Origin: Eremomyces bilateralis CBS 781.70
Taxonomy: Eukaryota > Ascomycota > Dothideomycetes > Eremomycetales > Eremomycetaceae
Direction of reading: 5' to 3'
Assembly: GCF_010015585.1 (NCBI RefSeq)
Contig: NW_022985105.1
Coordinates: 43,322 to 107,321, forward strand
DNA length: 64,000 nucleotides
The notes beneath the pieces are model-generated. The model saw nothing but the letters and a program-made list of their open reading frames with translations. It made no database searches and had not been told where the DNA came from. Both the position numbers and the translations under genes were made by a program. How positions within the stretch are numbered: position 1 is the stretch's first letter; the number at the start of each line of letters is the position of its first letter. This document shows, in pieces, positions 32,697 to 43,091 of this stretch.

Positions 32697-34432
32697 GTGG
32701 GGTGGTAGCGACGGGGCGGACGGAGTTGCAGAGGATCTTCGGGCGCGGGACGCGGACGTAGAAGTAGCAGTCGGGGGCTTGGAGGCGGAACGAGGTGACG
32801 AACGCCGGGGCGCCGCTTTGGCTCGTTCGGCCTCGCTGGTTTGGTGCGTGTCTGAGACGACCTTGTCCGAGAGAGACAGAGGAGGTCCTTTATCGTGTAA
32901 AGGGCGTTGTTCGGGCGGGGGTTGGGAGAGTTTGCGTTTCTTTGCCGGAGCCGTCGTGACTGCGGTTGTCGGTATCTACCTCTGGAGCCCGTGGATCGGG
33001 AGCCCCAAGGGTAGAAAAAAAAAACTCGGGATTCGGAAGAACAGGGAGATGAGGACGCGTGGGGAATGAACGACCACCACACGACTTTTTTCTTTTTCTC
33101 TCCGAAAGGAAAGACGGAAGGGGGAATTAAAGGGTGGTGCGTTGACCAGACACACCTGCACACCAAAGTCCCGTGAGGAGGATTATGATGGAGGTTGAGG
33201 GTGACGGTTGCACGGGGGGTGGTGGAGGTAGAGGAGGTGGACGAGGTGGTGGTGGTAGACGGGTGAATGATTTCGGGGGTGTGGGATGATGACGGGGAGG
33301 GTACGGAAATAGCGTGTGTACGGTACCGCGGAAGGTGCAATGGGTGATGGCCAATGGGGGGAAGCTTGACTGCAGTTGACAGGGAAGTGGCTGTGAAAGT
33401 GGCTGTATAGGGACTACGGCAATTTCCGTTGGTGAGTGGAAAGTGCAGTGACGAAATGGATTTTAGACTCTCTGAAGACAGAACCTCCGAAAATAGAAAG
33501 AAACTGCCAAACTGGGGAGCTACCAGAGCCGCCAGAAGCTGGAGAATTGAGAATTGAAAGGCGAGGGGTGAGTGCTTGGTTGGGTTGGAAATATTGAATT
33601 GAGGGAACTCGCTGAAATTCGATGAACCAGGGGGTTGCTGCGTAGCCAATGCTTGCAATAATGCTTGCTGACGAGAGCAGTCAATGTTTGCGAACCGCAA
33701 AAGAATTGAAAAAAGTTGCATGCAAAATGTAAGGAATGCCGAGAATCGAATCGAATTGGGAAAAGCAAGAGTGCGAATGCGAAAAAGAAAAGTGGATGAG
33801 TGAGAAAGAGATGGGAAGTGGGAAAGATGAAGTGTGTGTGGACTTCGGGTCGAATGCGAGGTGGATTTCGCATTCAGTTAGGATAGGTTATAATAGGGAT
33901 TATATTCACTCAATAAGGACGTCAATAAGGTGAAGTGGTTCTCAACAGAGGGTGGAAACTGGTCAATAGCATCGTGAGTGGCTTCTATTGAAGTGATTCC
34001 CTCCACGATCAGGTAGACCACGCTCACTATATTCACTCTCGTCTGGATCGGGTGACACCTGAACTGATAATCGAAGAGACTAAGCTTACGCGCCTGATAG
34101 GAATTCAGATTGGCGAAGGGTAAGTGGTTACCTTGCATCCACTCGGGAAATCCATCTCGTTGCACTCAACGGCCAATTCGGTCCATGGTTCATGATGATC
34201 CCTTGCTTGGATTTGATTTTTTGACGCTCTTTCTCGCGTCGCCTATTCGAACCGATCATACCGGCTATCCATAATGTATATAGTGTGTGCAATGAAGGCT
34301 TTACATGCGTCCTTGCTCAACGTATCCCCGTCATCGCGTGTACCAGAGGCGTCCAAGACCTCTGGATGTCCATCCATCCATCCATCCGACCAATGCATAA
34401 AAGCTTGACACGCACAGACATCTCTAATCCAC
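32697..34432. other. Upstream region of UBP12 and 3' flank of the next gene
   Basis: 32697-32975 may be extra coding sequence of UBP12. From 32976 to about 33700 the minus strand is pyrimidine-rich, suiting a long 5'UTR. A TCCA microsatellite is at about 34369-34386. No independent gene is supported. Confidence 0.45.
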
Positions 34433-36344
34433 CTACTTCCCCCCCGAATTCAACCACGCAAACGCACTCCCGGGCACCTTACTCCCCTTCTCCCTCCCTC
34501 GATTCTCCTTCTCCTTTCCCCCCTCTCTCACCACCGCACCCTTCCCCCCCTCCTCCTCCCCCTCCTCACTACTCCCCCTCCTCTTCCCCTCCTCAAAAAA
34601 ACGACTCTGCCCTCCCACCGCCGCCCCACTGACCGAAAACCCCCGCGACGTCGCCCGCACGGGTTTGAGGACCTTGATGCCGTGGTCGCGTGCGCGCGGC
34701 GTCGCGGACGCGCCGCTGAGGGACTTGGTCGCGGTGGACCAGTCCATTTGGGTGCGGGTGCTGGTGGAGGCGGGCGGGGTGGATGCGGAGGCGGAGGGAG
34801 GCGCGGAGGTGGTGGCGGAGGCGTCGTCGCGGCGCCAGCTGGTAGTGGTCCAGGCGGAGGCGGAGGTGGAAGTGGCGCTGGGGGGGCGGAGGGACGCGGA
34901 GGAGGGGGCGGGGGTGTAGGTGGTGCTGGTGGGGGGGCGGTCTTTGGAGGGGGATTGGGTGGTGAGGGTGGTGAGTTTGGGGCGGTGGGCGAGGCCGGGG
35001 ATGTCGGTGGCGGGTTGGGGGAGGTCGGGGTTGTGGGCGGATGCGGTTGAGGGGGCGGGAGGAGAGCCGGTGGGTTCGGTGGTGGAGAGAGGCGTGCCGG
35101 TGCGGTCGGGGCGGGTGCGCCAATTGGTTTCGAGATCGGTGGTGGGGGGTTCGTCGGGGAGGACCTCCTTTCGAATCCGATGGCCGATGCCGCTGCTGGT
35201 GAAGAGGGACTTGAAAGTTCGGTCATCTTCAGGACGGACGAGCGGAACAGACAGTTTCGTGCGGTCGTCGTCGAACAGAATAAGCGTGTTGGTGGAGAAA
35301 AGCACGTCCGCGTTGTGAGCGCGGAGGATATCACTCCCCAAGAAGATCTGAATGGCCTTCGGATTTTCGTTGGCGCCTGCGATGTCAACTACGGTAAACT
35401 CCACGGTGAGAGAGGGTAGCTGCGGGACCGGGCTACTGGACCGAGAGGATGCTGGGTGGGTGATCGCCTCGGGAAGATAGACCGCGAGCTTCAATTTCTG
35501 GTTCCCCTCGTCATCGGCCGTGATCTGAGAGCGAAACTGCAGCCGATCAATGATGCGGACGTCAAGAAACGAAGTGTATGATCCTGTACAGATCGCCGCA
35601 TAAAGCAGAGAGTCGTGCTTGAAGTTCGTGTTCAACCAACAGCGAATGATTGACGGCACGGATCCTAGGATGAACAGTCCAGGTGAGAGTCCCGGAGTCT
35701 CAACCGGAGACGGGTTCGACAAACCGAACGCGGAGGTTTCCAACCCCATGCTGTTGGCTCTTCCGGATGCGAGGGAGTGCACGGAGTGACCCGCAGAGCT
35801 TTGCCGTCCATCAGACTTGTGAGAGTACGTCCGCTCGATCATCGGATGAGTGCCCATTCCACTTCCGGTCCGAGAGATGAGGTCGAGGGATGATCTCTGC
35901 GTGTGTGACCAATGGCCCTGATTCGCCGACTCGTCGAACCGCACGCTATTTGCCCGCGAAGTCGTACCCAATCGGCGGGGTTCATCGTCCGCATCGAGAT
36001 GGAGGCTGCCAATGAGGTTGGCTTCTTGGTCGTCGAAGTCGGTGAACACGTCGACATGAGGTTGCTGGACGGGAACTATCTCCATTGTCAGTTTGGACGA
36101 TATCAATGGCCAGTTGTGTATTGCATTGCGCACCTTGCTGCGGAGTCCCACCGAGCACGCTCGGGAACGCAGATGAGGACCCCCACAACGACTTCAACCG
36201 TGCCTCATCCTCCCGCTGTCTCTCCAATCGCGCCAAACGCTCCGAGTGCTCCACCTGCGTCTGTCGAACTTGATGCATATCCGTCTGGAAGCGCCACGCA
36301 TCCTCACGAGGGGTAAACGCCACGCTCTGCGGATCCATGGCCAT
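34433..36344 (-). CDS. Conserved fungal protein often auto-named ubiquitin hydrolase 19, without protease motifs
   Basis: Model complement(join(34433..36075, 36134..36344)), 617 aa. The 58-nt intron has a GTGCGC donor and GATAG acceptor, and joining restores GGTPQQVPVQQPHVDVF. Family landmarks are FTPREDAWRFQTDMHQ, a short coiled coil (HSERLARLERQREDEARLKS), DEPRRLGTTSRANSVRFDES, SIIRCWLNTNFKHDSLLYAA, AIQIFLGSDILRAHNADVLF and KLSVPLVRPEDDRTFKSL. Orthologues occur across Pezizomycotina. There is no USP Cys or His box, so the name USP19 is not supported by this sequence. A central beta-rich domain (about 190-400) is followed by a very Ser/Thr/Pro-rich tail. Role unknown. MDPQ could also be the start (third codon). 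Confidence 0.85.
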
Positions 36345-37467
36345 GGACGCTATACTCGTTGGGGAGTCGTGTCACGGTCGGCGGTGAATTAGTAGTCCGG
36401 CCGGGCGAGTGAGAGAACGGACGAGAGAGTGGAAAAGGAACGCAGTGGCGGTAGAATCAACAATCGCATGCCCCAACCCTACACCTCCAACACCGAATTC
36501 GCAACGCCGTCCCGACCGTTCTCTACTCCTCCACCCACGGATTGTCGGGGTTGTTTGTATTTATAGCCTTCGCAGAATCTCGCCGTATTGGAGTCTAGGG
36601 GATTCAGGAGGATAGGAGTGAAAGAGGGGAGACGTGGTGGGATTGGTTGAGGAGGGGAACCAGGCAACGGCGGCGATTTGTCGGGGATGTTTTCAAGTGG
36701 CGGCCACACTGGAGTTCATTAGCTATGGACCGGTGATAGGCAATGGGAAAATCAAATTCACATGGAAGGGCAATTAATAGCAGGCAATGTCCTACCTCAA
36801 ATTCAGATTGTTCGACGATGGAGGCGCGAGGTCACAGGCAACGATTGGGATAGGTATGTAGGGATGGAAGGGGGGCAATCACAGTGTCGGTCTGGGTGTT
36901 TTTCCAAGAGCGTCGTGTACTTGGAGAGGATGGAGGCTTTGAGAAAATGGTATATAGCGAGCTGAAGAGGACCGTAGCAGATGTAGTGTCGATGAATCAG
37001 GTACGGAAGTTGAGAGGATGTTGTTGGATCAATGTGGTGGCTTCCTGTAACCTGAACATCTCGCATCCCTGTCCTCGCCATGATACAGCCTACGGGTAAC
37101 AGGAGCGCCGTTTTTAGCGGCGAGGGATCTCCGATCACATTTCAATGCTAGATTTCATTATCATCGTCTTCATTTCTAGTATTTACACGCTATGACATCC
37201 ATGTACAGGTACGGTATACATCATGTCGAGTTTAGTGCAATCCCTTCCGTGGATATTTGGATCTTGAATGCTCCCTATCAAATTCCCATTCGTCTCATCA
37301 AGGCTCACCCTCAACTCCTGCTTCTCGACATCGCCATCATCAACCATCGCTGAGATACGCCAAACGCCCCAGAGCTAACGGATTCCCGTTTATCCACTGG
37401 AATCAATTTCGCTCCTCCGCTTGGAAAATGCTGCAACACCATCGCCCCCGATAAAGGACCCATCATC
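36345..37467. other. Intergenic region
   Basis: 5' flank of the 36.3-kb gene and 3' flank of the next one. No gene, RNA or repeat that I can support. Confidence 0.45.
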
Positions 37468-37785
37468 TCAATTCCCCTCCCCCTTCGTCTGCTCCTCCTC
37501 CTCCGCCGCCTCCGCCGCCCTCAACTTCTCCATCCGCTGCTTATTCCGCTTTCCCAACACCCGCACCGTGTTCTGCCGTTCCACTTCTGTCATCTGCTCC
37601 CAATTCGCGACGCGATTCAAGCTCCCATCTTGGTTGACCACGAGCGGTCCCAGATGGTCGAGTTTTACGGTTGATCCGCCGCCGCTGGCATCTAGCGTCG
37701 TGGAATTGGAGGAGCGAACGTCCTCTGGAGAGGGAAGGGGAAGAGGGGTTTGTGTCTTTGTTTGGGGATCTTGAGGTTGGGGCAT
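37468..37785 (-). CDS. Small conserved fungal protein of unknown function
   Basis: About 105 aa from the ATG before PQPQDPQTKT. The C-terminal half is conserved in filamentous fungi: STVKLDHLGPLVVNQDGSLN, RVANWEQMTEVERQNTVRVL and GKRNKQRMEKLR, ending in an acidic Glu/Ala run. The frame stays open upstream to an ATG at 38109, with another ATG at 37941 giving a basic, mitochondrial-leader-like N-terminus (SLNHAFSKKFQRFCRLRVSS), so a longer form is possible. No TM helix. The family has no assigned role that I know. Confidence 0.75.
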   Translation of the reverse strand: MPQPQDPQTKTQTPLPLPSPEDVRSSNSTTLDASGGGSTVKLDHLGPLVVNQDGSLNRVANWEQMTEVERQNTVRVLGKRNKQRMEKLRAAEAAEEEEQTKGEGN

Positions 37786-38775
37786 CGTGGGCTTGGGCGT
37801 TTTCCCGGTGTGGTTGCATTTAATGTGTGGAAAAACGGATTGCCCAGACGTCGATGTTCGGCGGCTTAACAGGATCGGGGATGAGACACGGAGTCGGCAG
37901 AATCTCTGGAATTTCTTTGAAAATGCGTGATTGAGACTCATTGCGAAACTTCGAGATATCTTTTTGAAGGCTACTTGCGGTTGCTGATGGTACTTACAGG
38001 CCCAATACTTACCACTGCACCTCTGTCCTCTGCTGGTGTCGACAAAGGTTCTAGAAGGTTCCAGTTTTTGCTGCGATAAAACCCTCCACATCAACTTGTC
38101 GGACTCCATGCTCCTTCATCTTCTTTGCAATGCATGATACAGAGTCGAACATTTTCAATTGGCGAAATACGACGCGAGTTCATGAATCTGAAGGCTTTCC
38201 AATGCCCGAAGTCAATCGATTGCAGGACGAGATGTTCCAAACCCTCATGTGGTTAGCTGGAGGGATCCTTGACTTTAAGTCTTTAACATCCAGATATAAC
38301 TACAAGGACCTGTACGATCTAACCCTCTTCGAATCCTTTCTCCGCCCGACTGCATATTACCTCGCTCTCGCATCTGCACCGAAAACGCATTTACGGACCT
38401 CACCCCATGATCGCTGCTTTGCTGGACCTTGCGGTAATCTGAATTTCGTGATGACCTTCATTCTTAAATCAACGCCAAGTGACCACTTGCTCGACCGGCT
38501 TGATTCGCGCTTTACTTTTGATTGCGTGCAAATAGCTAGTCCTTCTTCAAGCTTAGTTTTGTCGTTTTCTCAATTTCGGTGCCTCTAAGTCGTCGCGAGT
38601 TACGCCTGCATCAAGACATAGCCGGTCGGCAATTCCAGAAGCTGGGGAAATACGACCTCCGCATCAATCATACCTAGATCATCCTCCGAATTACTAAAAT
38701 CATCTACGTACACGGCTATACCAAGACACGGAATCTAATTCGGACAAGGGTAAGATTGGGTTGATATAATCGACG
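37786..38775. other. Intergenic region
   Basis: Divergent upstream region of the small protein gene and the beta-lactamase-like gene. An open frame at 38130-38588 lacks any conserved block and is probably chance. Confidence 0.45.
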
Positions 38776-40035
38776 ATGGCGCCGTCTAGAAACCCGAAAG
38801 AAACGAATCCACCCACTGACCCCAAGAACTCAACCGACATGTCTCTCGCCGCCGGTCTCCAGGGCTTCACTCAAGCCGGCCTTGCGGGCTTCAATTCCGT
38901 ACTACATCAGATGGTGGACAACGGCAAGCTGGCAAATGTGGTCTCTCTCGTCTCTCACCATGGCCAAATCGTGAACCGTGACGCCTATGGCGTGCTAGAC
39001 ATCTCCGCCGTGCCAACGGTCCCCGCACAAACGGACAGCATCTTCCGCATTGCCTCCATGACCAAACCGATCACCGGAGCGGCCATGATGATCCTTTGGG
39101 AAGAAGGAAAATGGAAGCTCGACGACCCCGTCGCGAAGCACATCCCTGAATTCAAGGACCTCCAGGTCATGACCACCGGTACTCCCAGCACCGTCGCCCA
39201 AGGAACGCCCATGACCATGGACCAATTAATGAGCCATACCGCCGGCTTCGGCCGCTCCGGCGAGTACACCAACGCCAACATCACCCTCCGCGACGGCGAC
39301 CTCCAAGCCATGATCGACGTCCTCGCCCAACACCCCCTCTACTACCAACCCGGCAAAGAATGGCGCTACGGCCCCAGCGTCGACATCCAAGGCTATCTCG
39401 TCGAAAAGCTCTCCCACCAATCACTCGACGTCTTCTTCCGCGAACGCCTCTTCACCCCTCTCCGAATGCCCGACACCGGCTTCTGGGTGCCCCCCGCCGA
39501 CGCCGCCCGCGTGTCCCGCATCCACACCTACGACGCCAACCGCACGCTCATCCCCGCCGGCGCCCGCAACACGGTCGTCACGAGCAAGCCGACGTTCCTC
39601 GCGGGTGGCGGTGGCCTCATGAGCACGGTCACGGACTACTGGCGGTTCGCGCAGATGATCTTGAACGGGGGGGAGCTGGATGGGGTGCGGATCCTGCAGC
39701 CTGAGACAGTGAAGCTGATGCATACGGACGTGCTAGAGCCGGGGGTCGAGGTGACGCTGTATTCGCCGGACACCAAAGGCCTAGGGTTCGGGCTGGACTT
39801 TGCGATTCTGGAGGATCCAGGGTTGGCGAAGACGAATCAGGGGGTGGGGAGCTTTTATTGGGGGGGCGCGTTCGGGACGTGGTTCTGGATCGATCCGGTT
39901 AATGAGTTAATTGTGATTGGGTTTATTCAGAATCTGGATGGGACAACGCCGGATGGGGCGCCGGATGTGAGGGAGGCGTCGGCGAAGGCGATCTATGCGG
40001 CGTTGGAGGGCAACAAGACGACATCCCGGCTTTGA
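38776..40035 (+). CDS. Beta-lactamase-fold serine hydrolase / transesterase (class C-like)
   Basis: A single exon of 419 aa. Family PF00144 (class C beta-lactamase, DD-peptidase, LovD-like transesterases). The nucleophile motif S-x-x-K is SMTK at residues 94-97 (FRIASMTKPITGAAMM). LMSHTAGFGRSGEY follows, and the Tyr motif is WRYGPSVDIQG with Tyr near 198. GGLMSTVTDYWRFAQMIL and the third box SFYWGGAFGTWFWIDP are present, so the active site is complete. No signal peptide, so it is probably cytosolic. Start may be the ATG at 38839 (SLAAGLQGF), since the first 21 residues are polar and weakly conserved. Substrate cannot be told: fungal members include esterases, transesterases of polyketides and lactone hydrolases. 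Confidence 0.93.
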   Translation: MAPSRNPKETNPPTDPKNSTDMSLAAGLQGFTQAGLAGFNSVLHQMVDNGKLANVVSLVSHHGQIVNRDAYGVLDISAVPTVPAQTDSIFRIASMTKPITGAAMMILWEEGKWKLDDPVAKHIPEFKDLQVMTTGTPSTVAQGTPMTMDQLMSHTAGFGRSGEYTNANITLRDGDLQAMIDVLAQHPLYYQPGKEWRYGPSVDIQGYLVEKLSHQSLDVFFRERLFTPLRMPDTGFWVPPADAARVSRIHTYDANRTLIPAGARNTVVTSKPTFLAGGGGLMSTVTDYWRFAQMILNGGELDGVRILQPETVKLMHTDVLEPGVEVTLYSPDTKGLGFGLDFAILEDPGLAKTNQGVGSFYWGGAFGTWFWIDPVNELIVIGFIQNLDGTTPDGAPDVREASAKAIYAALEGNKTTSRL

Positions 40036-40610
40036 GAGAAAGAGGTTGGTCAGTGAATAATAGTAGTATTCAGCGATTTTGTCAGGTCCAATGGAGACCA
40101 CATAAGCCTTCAAGTAGGCATCTACGCGAAAATGAGTTCTTCAATCCGAATATAATGGTTAAGGTATATATCTGCTTCGTAGTTGACTTGTGTATCGGCA
40201 CCTTTTAACTCGGTCCTGGGAGCAGTGTCAACTTTCAGGTAACACATTTTATTAACTAAATATTGGCCTGTAATACGATTACCCCAGCGCCGTTGAAGTG
40301 CTACGTTACGCATTTGAGGCACGTTTCGCTCGCGTGGTGAATGTGGCCCAGTGGATTTTTCGACGTTAATGATGTGTCGTCATCATCATGATCGACCATC
40401 AACCAGTGGACCTTCACCAGTGGACCTTCACCTGGCTCATGCGCCAGCAACGAATCTCGGCATGTTGCCCAAACTTGACACTTCCGCAACCGCCGCTAAT
40501 ATAGAATCTTCCTTCATGATATAATGTACGATCCTTTTGTGATCCCATCGCAATCATTGGACGCCATTTTTTGTCGCTCGTAGAGCAATTGCTCGTGCAA
40601 GCTCACCGCA
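40036..40610. other. Intergenic region
   Basis: No gene found. A 16-bp direct repeat (CCAGTGGACCTTCACC) occurs twice in tandem near 40402-40432. Confidence 0.45.
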
Positions 40611-42383
40611 ATGGCCTCCGCAAGCGAATCGACTCCGCTATTAGACGATGCATCCTCATCTACACCTTCATCTTCTCGACATCTTCCAAAACCAGTGCGA
40701 CAGGTTACCTTCAACCCGACCGTCACCAGCACCTCGCCAAACCGCCACTCCACTCCGCTGAAACCCAGCCTTCCCCTCCCCTCCTCCCACTCAACCCTCC
40801 CATCCCGCAATGGCTCCGCCCCCCTCACCTCCTCCGCCTCCCTCATGTCTGGCCTCAACACCAAACTCCGCCGTCGCCACTCCCAAGGCGCCGTCTCCGG
40901 CTTCCCTCCGCACCTCTCCAAAATCGGCCCCCAGCGCACCACCAAGACGGTGCAGAAGCTCAAGATCCTTCCGGACCCGCAGTACGGCGACGAAGGGCCG
41001 GACGAGGACAGCGGCCGCGACGTGTACGCGCAGTACACGCGGTTGAAAGATCCGCGGTCGCGGCGGGACGCGGCGCGGTTGACGAAGGCGGATAAGGAGC
41101 GGTTGCCGCGGGCGACGGCGTATTGCGTTGCGGGGAAGTATAAGAGTGATGATGTGCTGAGGTGGTTGAAGAGTAAGGGGCGAACGAGGGGGACGATGCC
41201 GAAGGTGTTTGATGAGTGTATCTATTCGCCGTACTCATATTCATATGGACATTCGATGTCGCGAAGTGGTGGGCAGAGCGCAAGGACGACGAGGCAGTAT
41301 CACAGTCATGAGGTGGGTAATCTAAGGGGGTCGATGGACTCGCCGAGATTGGTTCCGCAGCAAGAACGGAGACATTCGGATAGTACGGTCGAGATTGATC
41401 AACCTCAGATCCGCGAACGTACGGATGAGATGATGGATTACGGCGAGTCAGGCCGCGACTCGGTCAAAGACTACCAAGAAACCCGACAATACTACGACGA
41501 CACGTACTCCCCTTCGGAGACCCCCGGCGACCTCGACTTCGACATCGACGTGCCCATACCCGAGGTGTTCATCTTCGATTACGGCACGGTGGTCATCTGG
41601 GGTATGACGGCGGCTGAGGAGATGCGGTTCCTCAAGGAGCTCTTGAAGTTCGAGGAGGAGAAGATCGATAAGAGCCAGGCGCAGACGGAGGACTTTAGCT
41701 TCTATTATACCCGCGAGTACCAGTCGCGGATCTATAACGATTTCATCAGCCTCTCGGATAAGAAGAATTATATGATTAAGTTGACGATCAGCCATGCCAT
41801 GGCGCAGAGCGTAAAGGTTCGCAGTCTCTTTCTGCTCTGCTCTTTTATTCGTCTTATAGGCCATCGGTATCGATCCGAAGAACTCAAGCTAACCATTCAC
41901 ACAGACCTCCTACTTCGAAAAACTCGTCGACGAAACTATCGACGCCTCCAAAGAACTCCCCAACCAAATCGCTGAAACCGGCAAAGCGAAGCTCGGCCGC
42001 AAACAACTGCAGATGGAAATCGGCAAGCTCTTCCTCCTCCGCATCAACATCCACCTGCAGGGCTCGATCCTCGACGCGCCGGAGCTGATGTGGAGCGAGC
42101 CGGCGCTCGACCCGCTGTACCAAGCGGTACGCGGCTACCTCGAGATGGACCAGCGGGTCGATCTGCTGATGGAGCGGGTTACGGTCATTGGCGATTTGTT
42201 GTCGGTGTTGAAGGATCAGTTGTCGCATTCGTATGAGGAGTTGTTGGAGTGGATTAGTAAGTGGCTGCACGGTGTTGTGGAAGTATCGGGGCTAATGGCG
42301 TCGCAGTTATTATCTTGATCGCGGCGGAAATCATGGTTGCTGCGATCAATATCGTCGTCGATCTGTATGCAGGGGGAGACTAG
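40611..42383 (+). CDS. Rmd1/Rmd8-family (DUF155) membrane protein
   Basis: Model join(40611..41816, 41905..42256, 42307..42383), 544 aa. Yeast relatives are Rmd1 and Rmd8, needed for meiotic nuclear division; animal RMND1 is mitochondrial. The N-terminal 130 residues are Ser/Pro-rich and disordered. RATAYCVAGKYKSDDVLRWL starts the conserved part, then VPIPEVFIFDYGTVVIWGMT, EDFSFYYTREYQSRIYNDFI, ISHAMAQSVK joined to TSYFEKLVDETI, and DQRVDLLMERVTVIGDLLSV. The end is a TM helix (IIILIAAEIMVAAINIVVDL). Three exons, introns of 88 and 50 nt with consistent phase. Organelle or vacuolar membrane location is inferred from relatives. Confidence 0.92.
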
Positions 42384-43091
42384 AGGCTGTGTTTCGTTGG
42401 GTAGAAAGCTTGGCTTAGCGCTCTCTGCTCTGCTCTGCCTTTCACAAGAGGCATTTTGGCATAGCGGTGCTCAGGGCTCATCTTGGAACCATTGACCTCC
42501 ACTCGGGGCATGGAGTTGGTCGCGCATTGGGTGTTTGGAGCGCAGGGACGGTTGGAAATGGTTCGGAGGAGTTTAAAACCATACCGCGTTCTGGACTTCA
42601 ATGTATAAATACCCAGAGCGACGAGAAAGCAATCTACTTGTACAAAACCGTTATTCACCCAAACACGTCTGACGTCTGTCCTCCCGCTGTACTTTTCTAA
42701 GACTCAACTCTCTAACTTAGACCTGAACTCCGTAGTTACTTAATCTTATCAATGTTTTCCGTAATTGCATTAAAGTTGGGGTGTGTGCAGGGGCAACCCC
42801 GACTTTCAGCCTAATTGCCCCAGGCACCAACGCCATCTCAGGGTCTAGCATTGCAGCCGCCAATCCCGAGTTATAGGTGGAACAGGTGGTTTAAACGTAG
42901 ATGGAATCTATAGTTCCGTACCGTACACATATACTGTCACCACCACCGCTTACAATTAATACCCCTTTACCTGTGTCTTGGACTACTCGCCGGTACAGAA
43001 CTGAATCCCAACTTCCATACCCTCGCCCTAAACCCTAGCCCTAAACGCCATGACATCTTTCCCTCCAAACCAACGATTCAGATGAGCCGGC
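42384..43091. other. Intergenic region and PIK1 promoter/5'UTR
   Basis: No gene found. A short telomere-like run (three CCCTAR units) lies at 43026-43045, 47 bp before the PIK1 start. Confidence 0.45.

Noticed and set aside
32579-33721. 380-aa minus-strand frame upstream of UBP12
   Set aside because: Pyrimidine-rich leader read as Pro/Ser/Arg; it is out of phase with the coding-like UBP12 extension, which reads better.
34528-35388. Long Pro-rich minus-strand frame overlapping the 34.4-36.3 kb gene
   Set aside because: Frame-shifted reading of a Ser/Thr/Pro-rich tail; the true frame carries the conserved blocks.
38130-38588. 152-aa plus-strand frame before the beta-lactamase-like gene
   Set aside because: No conserved block, TM pattern or splice support; kept only as intergenic note.
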